From assembly GCF_042453785.1 (NCBI RefSeq), contig NC_091670.1, forward strand, positions 35,289,501 to 35,353,500: DNA of 64,000 nt. Reading direction: 5' to 3'. Source of the DNA: Malus domestica. Its lineage: Eukaryota; Streptophyta; Magnoliopsida; Rosales; Rosaceae. Position numbers and translations under genes: made by a program. The notes under the pieces are model-generated. The model was not told the origin of the DNA and made no database searches. It saw only the letters and a list, made by a program, of their open reading frames with translations. Below are positions 56,026 to 64,000 of the stretch, one piece after another. Numbering within the stretch: the first letter of the stretch is position 1; each line of letters begins with the position of its first letter.

Positions 56026-56818
56026 CTACTGTGGGCATCACCTGTGCGTATTGGAGAGCAGGTGGTGGTTGGGCTGCCAGTGGAGCTGGTGGAAGAAGTG
56101 GCAATGCTGCAATTGTTGGAACTGAGATTTGATGATGATGATGTTGCAGAACTGGAGGAGGAGGAGGAGGCAGTGAAGAAGAAGGCTGCTGATGAACACC
56201 AGTGGTACTAATTATAGGCCTCTCCAAACCATACCCAATATTTGGACTAATCCCAACATTTGAACCAGAAACAGAAGCTCCTCCCACCACCTGATGACCT
56301 CTAATCTGATAACCACCACCACCAGCAGCTTCTCTCCTCTCCACCACATCCACCAAAGCCTCATAAATCTGAAGCACCATATTTGTAGGCAAGTTCCTCT
56401 CCTTCCTCTCATTCTTCTCAAGCTTCCAATAAGATGCTCTACCTTCTTCTCCTTTCCCTTCTCCCACATTAGTAATCTTCCTCTCATATTCTCTCACTTT
56501 CTTGTAATCCCTCATGAGATTGTCCCACTTGTCATTGCACTGATTTTGGCTTCTCAAACAACCTTTTTTCCAACAGTAGTCCTCCACCCACTTCCACCTG
56601 AGCTCAGCTGGTTTCCCCATTGATCTTGTTGTCTGATCAGTTCCTCCACTACTACTACTACCCCCTTCCCCACCCCCACTTCTCTTCATTCTTCTCTCAT
56701 CATCCATCTTCTTTGCCTCTATCAGAATCATTGTCTCCCCCACTGTCCAGTTCCCTTTCCTGTAGTCCCTCATGATCACACTGCTAGTACCATTTCCTCC
56801 TTGTCCAGCCATCACCAA
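55174..56818 (-). CDS. Trihelix (GT-type) transcription factor, At1g31310-like (2 exons, 388 aa)
   Basis: Exons 56818-56026 and 55547-55174, joined in phase (donor GTACTC, acceptor ATCAG). The DNA-binding trihelix/SANT-like domain sits at about residues 15-125: YRKGNWTVGETMILIEAKK (helix 1), ELRWKWVEDYCWKKGCLRSQ and QCNDKWDNLMRDYKKVREYE (helices 2-3, three spaced Trp). After it come SYWKLEKNERKERNLPTNM, a Gly/Val-rich linker and a Pro/His-rich stretch (residues about 210-262). Exon 2 has the basic cluster KRRRRASGRGGG, likely a nuclear signal, and a predicted coiled coil (EEREERRHREMLSLHERRLQIEET) for dimerisation. The start could be residue 3 (56812). The intron begins with a (CT)n tract directly after the donor. 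Confidence 0.9.
55975..56022. repeat. (GA)n microsatellite abutting the trihelix splice donor
   Basis: About 23 GA units on the plus strand; on the gene's strand a (CT)n tract starts immediately after the donor GTA. Confidence 0.9.
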
Positions 56819-56842
56819 AATGCATGCAGCATTCCCCTAGAC

Positions 56843-56870
56843 CTAGAGAGAGAGAGAGAGAGAGAGAGAG
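56843..56870. repeat. (GA)n microsatellite in trihelix 5' UTR
   Basis: About 13 GA units 25 bases upstream of the ATG on the gene's strand (CT-rich leader). Confidence 0.85.
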
Positions 56871-57331
56871 GGGAGGGAAAAAAATGGTGTAATGGGTCCT
56901 TTATGGAGGGTGGATTTGATTTGATGGATGTGTTACTGTGGCGTTCAAACCAGTCAAACCTCAATGAGATTATTGCTAATTTAGGAAAAGGGTAATTAAC
57001 GGGGTTACCTTAAATATGATCTAGGGCTCTTAAACAACACTCTTAAGTGGCATTTGATGTTGATATGTATTGTTTGTGGTTTTGCAGGAGGAGAGGGTTT
57101 TTGGGTTTTTGCACCAAGAGGGGGAGAAGATAAGTGGGAAGTAGAGACGGAGGTACCTGTTTACACTATTAACTCATAGCTATGATGTATTTTGTATTGT
57201 TTCTTTTTGTCTTAAAATTTTCAACCTTTTTGAGAGCTTGAGGGTTGATCTTACACCATGTAAAATCTTCAAAGATTAAAGTTCAAATCTGAATCTACTT
57301 ATTCAAACCACTACTGCTCCCCACAGTGAAG

Positions 57332-57367
<36 letters not shown>

Positions 57368-58949
57368 CTGTGACGGTAGAGTACCATTATAAGAAAAGGC
57401 CAAGCAAATCCATTCAAACTGACATCAACAACAAACCCCAAAAATTTTCAGAGAGTGAGAGAGATTTGAAGAGAAAAAAGATGCAGTGCCTGCTGGCATT
57501 AGAGAGGTCAATACATGACTACCACTCACCCCTACCCGTGGTGTAGCCTCTCATCATGACACCCGTTCAAATTGTAGATTTTCTTTTTTTTCATTTTAAC
57601 CTAACCACAGCTAAAACCTAAAAGTGAAGAGAATATTAGCTTTCTGATCTTGCATTTCTGCTTTTGTTGTTAATTTTTATTGAATAAATTAAATGAAAGT
57701 CAAAGAAACAGATTGAGAGAAATGTAAAAGAAAAAACAGGAATGTGAAAATGATCATCCTAACTCTGTAAGAATATAAGCAGTATTGCCGGTGATTCATA
57801 TGATAGTACGAAGAGAGCTTCAAACATGTGAGATCCTTCTAATTATTATATTAAGAGCTAATTAATATTGATGGTATTTTTTTTTTTTTGGTAAATATTG
57901 ATGGTCATTTATATGATAATGAGAAGGATGATTGTATAAAACATGAAAAGACTTCTAATTATATTGCACAATACAAGAATTTCACTGACAAAATCAAATC
58001 TCAGAAAATCCCATAGCCTGTTCTCTTTACAATGAGAAAGTTGATTGCGATTCTTCATGAACTCTCTATCACCTCATGTTTTTTGTAGAATATTTTACAA
58101 TATTGGCACGAGAATTGACTCTCTCAAATTTAAGATTCTCCATGAACTCTTTGTCAACTCAGATTTTTTGCACAATATTTTATAAAAGTTGCACAAAGTC
58201 TAAAAAATGTTCAACTTTAAAAGGGTTCCCATAGCATTTCTCTCATGTCTTATTAACAGTAAAGTTTATTGAAACACAATTAAATTATGATTGTTTTTAT
58301 TTGATAATTGACTTTAAATATTCTTTAGGGAGTTGAGAACTAATTTCTTGCAATGATGGGTTGAGCATTGTTGTGCATGGTAATGCGCAAAAGCAGCATT
58401 ATATTTTTCTTTCCATGGGGAAGAAGATCTAGCAGGATAAATCTACATCAAAAGCCTAAAAAATGACTAAGAATCTACCCTAATCAATTAGATTTAGTTT
58501 AATTAGTCCCTTAATCCCATGTTATGCCATGCATACAAAGAATGTTAAAATAATAATTGCCCATGTCGCATGAAAACCCTATCAAACTTTCACTAAGTTA
58601 CCACACAACCCCAAAACTTGGTGCTTTCTTCGAAGAGGACACTTTTGTTCTTTATGTGAAATACAAGTGTCAATTTCGTCTTTTTGAGGATTTGGAGAAC
58701 CTTTTTCATGTAATGAGAATACCTGCTATATGCTACTATTTTACGTGTTATATTATCGATGAACAAAGGTTTATATATTTATTTTTAGAGTATATTAATA
58801 AAAATATTAATTATAATTTGAGTAGAATTAATCATAACACAATGTGACGGTGTTCTTTATACATGAAAACTTTTTATAAGGTCCATTTTAATTTATGAGC
58901 CATTTCAAAAAATTAATTATCCCTTAGCTAGGACATTGTGTTGGGGGGG
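56871..58949. other. Promoter side of the trihelix gene and spacer
   Basis: Includes another (GA)n at 57331-57363 and AT-rich DNA. No gene. The short open frame at 58557-58847 lacks features of a real protein. Confidence 0.4.
57331..57363. repeat. (GA)n microsatellite
   Basis: About 16 GA units upstream of the trihelix gene. Confidence 0.85.
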
Positions 58950-59173
58950 GGATAAGGATCCTCTTAGGATTCCTTTTGTGGGGATCTGGAGGATCAATCA
59001 ATCGTGTATGTTCATTGCACATTATGCAACTAGTTTTCGTTAGGTACTGTTTCTGTTCAATTCTAAATGAAAAAAATTCAAAATAATTTCAGACCGCACG
59101 ATGTACGATGAACGGATACAATTGATTGATCATCCGGATCCCTACAAAGAGGATCTGGATAAGATCCTAATCC
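58950..59173. mobile_element. Mutator-type MITE (GGATAAGGATCC type)
   Basis: Ends GGATAAGGATCCTCTTAGG and, reversed, GGATTAGGATCTTATCCAG continue into matching GATCAATCAATYGTRT on both sides. Flanks TGTGTTGGGG and TGTGTGGGG suggest a worn duplication inside a G-run. Confidence 0.65.
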
Positions 59174-59586
59174 TGTGTGGGGTACAACTTGTGATATATG
59201 TGACAAAGTTGCTTTGACTAGGGTTTTGACCAGGGAGGATGGTTTCAATGGGGTCATGGAACCCCACGACTAGTCCCTTTCTTTCTTAGTTTTTGGCCTC
59301 TAGCCTGCTCCTTTTAGGGTAACCAAAACCAAGGGTAGTATGGTCATTTAGCAGATTAAATACTTACTTCTTTGGCTCATGCATTTATGTGTGAATGTGA
59401 TCTCTCTATATTGGCTATGATTTTAATCTGGGTCCTAGCTATCTGCCATTAATTAGATTTGGATTGTGATGAAGATGGTGACTAGGTGTGACAGCAGCTT
59501 AAACGGAACACATGTTACTAATACAATGTAATATGGAAATTTTTTATACATAACGTTGTAGAATTAGACCGGAACACCACAATGAT

Positions 59587-60889
59587 TGATGGGTGCATAT
59601 TTTCATATATTATTATCATATATTTCCTTTGGATTTTGTCTATATGAAGGGGTTAAATGCACTAATTTATATTGTTTTAATTTATAGGCATTCAATACGG
59701 GAGTTAAGTGAAAAAAGAAGTGAAAAATGGAGATTTCAGGTGTCTACCGTAATTCCAGTGGAACAAGAGGCTAACTAACTGTGCAAAGACATGTGTATTA
59801 CAACAAGAAGATGAAACCGAGCAGTTTTGGAATCAAATAGAGATGGGAATGCTATTCAATGGAATTTAGGAGAGAACTTAATTTATAGTTTTTATTATTT
59901 CCGTTTGTTTTTCATTTTCTTTAATAAGGACTTCAAGTCCATTAGTGATAGGATTTTAGTGGGGGTTTTAATTGGATTTCAATTAGCCTTTAATACCCTT
60001 GCCGTGGGTTTTATATTAAGGAGATCCACTCTCCTTGTGAAAGGATTTAGTCACCAAAACAAAACATTATCATATTAGACATAAGGGCTGCGGCAAGGAT
60101 CGAAGGGCAAAGAGGAGAGCTACTTTGGAGTTTTCTTTGCTAGGGCTACGATGTAGCCTGATCATGAATACTTAATTGCCTTGTGGCATTGTTATTATCA
60201 AGTTTTTCTTCTTTATTGAGTATCTTTTGCTATTCGTAATGCGCTTGACTTTTATTTAGATGCTTGATCACCATCTAGGTTTAAGTTAAGTTGATTTGAT
60301 GCAAGTTATAGTAGATGCTTAACTTGGGTTTAGCTTCTTGCAATTGATCCCATAAACACCTATTTGTAGATGCCATGCAATTAGGGTTTGTGTGATTTTC
60401 CAATTATTTCCTTAGAGCTTAATGAGTTCTTACTTGTTTAAATCCGTCTAGATGCCATAGAGGGTTAACATGTAAGGATACTTTTGATGTAACCAGATGT
60501 CATGGCCGTTGAATAATTTAGGGAAAATCGATCATCAATATTGGGGAACAACTTGAGCATAACATATTAAGGGAATTAAGTAGAATTGGTTACGGTGAAT
60601 TCGGATGCCCTAGGTCTTCTTTTCTTATGTTTTCAATTTATAATTTACATGCATTTTATTTTAAAGCTTTCTTTTATTTTAGTTTAATTTCAAAGTTTCA
60701 TATCTTTTCCATTGAAGTTTCTCCGCTATGATTTGTTTCAATTTAATTAGTAAGACTTTTAGAATCAATTCGATCTCTGTGGGATGATATCCGTGCTTAT
60801 ATGCTATGTTATCATTTGATTCGTATACTTGCGAGCACAAAAATTCGAGACTTAATGAGCCTAATTTCAGTTATCTAATTTTCGCAACA
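59587..60889 (+). mobile_element. Solo LTR, probably Ty3/gypsy type (fossil)
   Basis: About 1.3 kb starting TGATGGGTGCATATTTTC and ending TTTTCGCAACA, so TG...CA ended, with flanks ATGAT (59582-59586) and ATGAC (60890-60894) as a slightly worn 5-bp duplication. The 3' part (CTCTGTGGGATGATATCCGT, TACTTGCGAGCAC) resembles the end of plant gypsy LTRs. No internal region or coding part is present, so it is a relic left by LTR-LTR recombination. The one mismatch in the duplication suggests moderate age. Confidence 0.6.
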
Positions 60890-60894
60890 ATGAC

Positions 60895-61504
60895 AGAACA
60901 ATTCCATGACTTCAGATTATGAAAATTTATATTTTTTTGTACATTAATTTAGAGACCATGGTGTTAAGGTATGGGCATTGATGGATGATGGGTGATGAAA
61001 CTTTAATGTATAGCTAGGCTTCATCAAATGCCAAAATAGGTCGCATTTTAGAGGGACCAATATTGAACCAATGACATGGGTTCATTCACTATGTAATTTT
61101 CATATATAATTGTTGTATCATTGCTTGTATTGTACGTATCCATCCATGTACCACCAACATTAGTCCTTGATAAGGAGAAAGGCTTCCCTATTATCCTTCA
61201 AAAGGCAGAGATTAACAAGGGATATAGATATATTCGGATGTTTGGTACACTCACTCAAATAATAAAATATGTATAACGTCACAAAAAGTATACTTTGTAA
61301 ACATTTCGATGATATTCAGCGTCGGTACGTACTTGTAGTTCGGGTCTTTGCAAGACGTCGTGACTTTAAGCCACGTTGGATGTAAAGGGCTAGACTAGCT
61401 AAATGTTCATGTGCAATCAATCAAGAACATGAATGTTTGATTCTAACTTGAAGGATTAAGATGGACGGACTATTCCTCCACATCAAACATGACTAAGGTT
61501 TCTA
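60895..61504. other. Intergenic, no gene seen
   Basis: AT-rich spacer; nothing recognisable. Confidence 0.35.
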
Positions 61505-61647
61505 CAAGTGGCCCTTTACCACAGTGGTGGAAAGGTGTTGAGCCATTGCATAAAGACGTGGGTTGAAACACCGTTGGCGGCTAATCTAACACATAATCTA
61601 ACAAAATATATCGTTTGAAAAAAAAATAAATAAATAAAAAGAAAAAC
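61505..61647 (+). mobile_element. SINE-like element with worn duplication
   Basis: A-box-like CCACAGTGGTGGAAAGG and B-box-like GGGTTGAAACACC about 35 bases apart, then an A-rich tail (AAATAAATAAATAAA). Flanks CATGACTAAGGTTTCT (about 61489) and CATGATTGGGGTTTCT (about 61648) match at 13/16. Confidence 0.6.
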
Positions 61648-61974
61648 ATGATTGGGGTTTCTGGTCTCAGATTGGTTAATTACTTCGATCGTATGTTTTA
61701 AGTATCAAAGCTTAGTTTTGATATTTAAGACCTAACATCAAATATTTAAATGACCATTTGTACTCTAAATAATTAACCATGTCAATAATTACTTAATGCA
61801 TCGTGCCTTTAAGAAAAAGAAAACATCATGTATGTAGAATTTTTGGATTGAGGGAAAATTGAGATTACATGGCAAAAACTTAATAATTTGGACAAATTTG
61901 TGGATGTAAAGTTAACTGTAATCTAATAGCAGGAAGGTAGTTGCGTATTTATAAATGTTCAAGAGATAATTGTC

Positions 61975-62100
61975 ACTTAATACAACGGTCTAGTGGTATT
62001 CCTTTTCATTGGTAAGTGAGAGGCCTTAGATTCGATTTTCACCAAAAACGAATTTGAACCAATAAAAAGAGGTAATTGAATTCTGACCGCATTACCCATA
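61975..62100 (+). mobile_element. SINE-like element (AGTGGTATTC family), plus orientation
   Basis: A-box-like GGTCTAGTGGTATTCC and B-box-like TTAGATTCGATTTTC, with GTAAGTGAGAGGC between. The inverse copy lies 100 bp away. Confidence 0.55.
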
Positions 62101-62194
62101 AGATCACATACTGAGATCATCTCCAGAGTTATAGGTCACATTTAGTCCTAAAATTAACATTTTTTTTTAACAAACGATATTATCTACACTAAAG

Positions 62195-62335
62195 AGGTGA
62201 GGGGTGGACTTAGACTCACAATGGACTAACAATAATATGGTTCAAATTCGACTTTGACTAGAATCGAACCTAAAACCTCTCACTTACAAATGAAGAAGAA
62301 TACCATTTGATTGTAGTACTAAGTGGCAATCATCT
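62195..62335 (-). mobile_element. SINE-like element (AGTGGTATTC family), minus orientation
   Basis: Minus-strand reading has AAATGGTATTCTTCTTCATT, GTAAGTGAGAGGTTTTAGG, TTCGATTCTAG and the 3' phrase CCATTGTGAGTC. Together with the plus copy it forms an inverted pair. Confidence 0.55.
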
Positions 62336-62339
62336 AATT

Positions 62340-63187
62340 AAAGGGCTCAATAGAACCGGACTAAAATGGTAGTCACAGAGTACATTTAGCCCTCAAGATT
62401 GAGGTGGCCCAAGCCCACCTCTCTATTTTTTTATTTTTTTTACTTTGGACAAAGAGCCCACCTCTCCCTACTACGTACTTATAACAAGGCCCAGGGCCCA
62501 ATGCAGAATATACTTAGATCTGGACCTTGATACTTTTATATCATTTCAGTCTTCGTTTTTGGTATAAATTCTTTGGTATTTTTAGGGATTTTTTTGGTTT
62601 GTTTCTAACCTTCAATTATAAGGATATATAATATATATCTCTTAAATTTGTAAACAAAAGTAACAAAGAATATTTTCTGTAGATACAAAACAAAATTTTG
62701 ATAAAAAAATAAAAAAAAATTAATCTAGAAATAACTACATCTGAAATGTTGCGAAATCATATACATGAATTCTTATAAGTGAGTTGTTGTGACACTTTCA
62801 AAATGTCATTGTGTATTCCTCCTGTTATATTTATTTTTAATTTATTCATGAAAACAAAAAATACATGTTAGCTATTTTCAAGTGCGAATGACAACACCGT
62901 TATTATGAACTTATATTATATCTTAAACTGTAAATCTCAATCTAATAATTGGAAACATTGAAGAATGAAATGTAGCTAATAGTGTTTATCAGCATGTCTA
63001 ATGATTACTCTTTTTATCATGCATGCATTTACACCATCTTTTTACAAAATAATTATTGCTTATGCAGGAAATTACATTCCTTCCAAGTCTTACTCCTCCT
63101 GAATTGAAAAAAAAAGGAATGTTACATGAGAGGAAATAAAGTTATTTTAATTTATGACTTTCCTATATTTAGTAACAAGGAACTAAA
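62340..63187. other. Intergenic, no gene seen
   Basis: AT-rich spacer without recognisable feature. Confidence 0.35.
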
Positions 63188-63698
63188 GTCTTAGAGTCTG
63201 TTCGTTAACGTATAGCAAAATTGTTTTTCGTTTTTTTAGATGCAAAAATGGGTGAAAATGTGTTCAGTAAATTGTTTTATGAAAATATACTCAGAAAACG
63301 AAAAAATGAGAAAACAATATTTAGCCTAAGTTTTGTAGAACATCATTTGATGTTTCCTCTTTTTTTTTTCAAAAACAATTTTCAAAATAATTGAAAATAA
63401 AACATACATTATAAAACAAAGTTAGAGTTTTAATAAGAAATATAAACATGTATGTCACCACTACCGTCAATAATGACGCCACCAAAATGATCATCACCAC
63501 ATTCCCTATCGTCTCACCATCATCACCACCACCACCACCACCATATTTGACACCATCTTCGCCATTACCATAGCCTCAACCGCCGTCACCCTTGCCACCA
63601 CAACCACGACCACCTATACCGTTTAACCATCGGCACAACCGATATTACCACCATCGTCTCAACTTGACCCCCACAACCTTTACCTCCGCCACTACCAC
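63188..63698. mobile_element. CCA-minisatellite element, relative of the one at 50498
   Basis: Left part has GTCTGTTCGTTAACG and AACATCATTTGATGTTTCCT plus CAAAAACAATTTTCAAAATA, inverse to phrases at the right of the 50.5 kb element. Then comes a C/A-rich minisatellite (CACCATCATCACCACC). The orientation is opposite and the far end is missing. Confidence 0.5.
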
Positions 63699-64000
63699 TG
63701 TGACAGTCCGTCCCAAAATATATTTTTGGATGGTGTGAATTGACTAGAATACCCTTGGATGTTGAGTATATGGTGTGGTGTTGTGGTTTGAGTTTGGGTG
63801 TTAGACTAATCTAATTAGTTCCTAAGTTTTTAGAACTTAAAATTATGGTTTTGTGGTTGTTAGTAGCCCAAAATTGGACCACACACTCACACTCACACTC
63901 ACACTCACACACACCACTCCCATTGACTTCTCTCTCTCCTCCCTCCCTCAGAATTCTTGCCATTTCCGTACAACCTGTACGAACAACCCTCAAACCTTTT
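63699..64000 (+). mobile_element. Possible start of an LTR element, cut by the window edge
   Basis: An abrupt sequence change at TGTGACAGTCCGTCCCAAAA resembles the start of plant gypsy LTRs. A (CACACT)n tract lies at 63881-63914. Only about 300 bp is visible, so neither type nor completeness can be judged. Confidence 0.25.

Noticed and set aside
55914-56211. Plus-strand Arg-Glu repeat frames
   Set aside because: Translation of the (GA)n microsatellite and the antisense of the trihelix exon.
58557-58847. 96-codon plus-strand frame
   Set aside because: AT-driven composition, no domain, isolated in gene-free DNA.

Overview
The window is plant nuclear DNA from a eudicot. It has split genes with GT-AG introns, AT-rich intergenic DNA dense in small transposons and SINEs, and (GA)n and (AT)n microsatellites. 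The gene repertoire and a recurring ~155 bp MITE that I remember from apple and pear point to Rosaceae, probably Maleae. That assignment is inference; no database was searched.

Ten protein-coding genes can be supported. From left to right they are: the 3' end of an ARGONAUTE2-type gene (+), a complete tandem AGO2 copy (+), a LIN-like armadillo protein gene without U-box or WD40 (-), two tandem NPR3/NPR4-type salicylate receptor genes (+,+), an intronless mTERF gene (-), a TLC-domain membrane protein gene (+), an intronless aspartic protease gene (+), a RABF2/ARA7-type Rab5 GTPase gene (-), and a trihelix transcription factor gene (-). I rebuilt all exon structures from splice sites and phase. 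Every complete gene closes in frame: AGO2 995 aa, LIN-like 988 aa, NPR 586 and 584 aa, TLC 275 aa, Rab 200 aa, trihelix 388 aa.

The gene order is the most informative signal. In Arabidopsis, as I remember it, AGO2-AGO3-TLC-trihelix are adjacent on chromosome 1 (At1g31280-At1g31310), and ARA7-TLC-mTERF-NPR4 are adjacent on chromosome 4 (At4g19640-At4g19660). This window interleaves both sets in one collinear run, so it looks like the unfractionated ancestral block. Functionally it groups antiviral RNA silencing (AGO2), salicylate perception (NPR3/4) and endosomal trafficking (Rab5).

Between genes the DNA is mostly transposon debris: a PIF/Harbinger element with a decayed transposase and TTA target-site duplication (18.0-20.2 kb), a non-autonomous hAT element with perfect 8-bp duplications (15.0-15.7 kb), two Mutator-type MITEs with perfect 9-bp duplications, five tRNA-type SINEs with duplications plus remnants, seven copies of one MITE family, long palindromic repeats, a nested tandem duplication around (AT)n tracts (39.2-39.9 kb), TGG/CCA minisatellites inside related elements (50.5-51.4 and 63.2-63.7 kb), and one solo LTR (59.6-60.9 kb). 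From 56.9 kb to the right end I see no gene. I found no CRISPR array and no convincing tRNA or rRNA gene.
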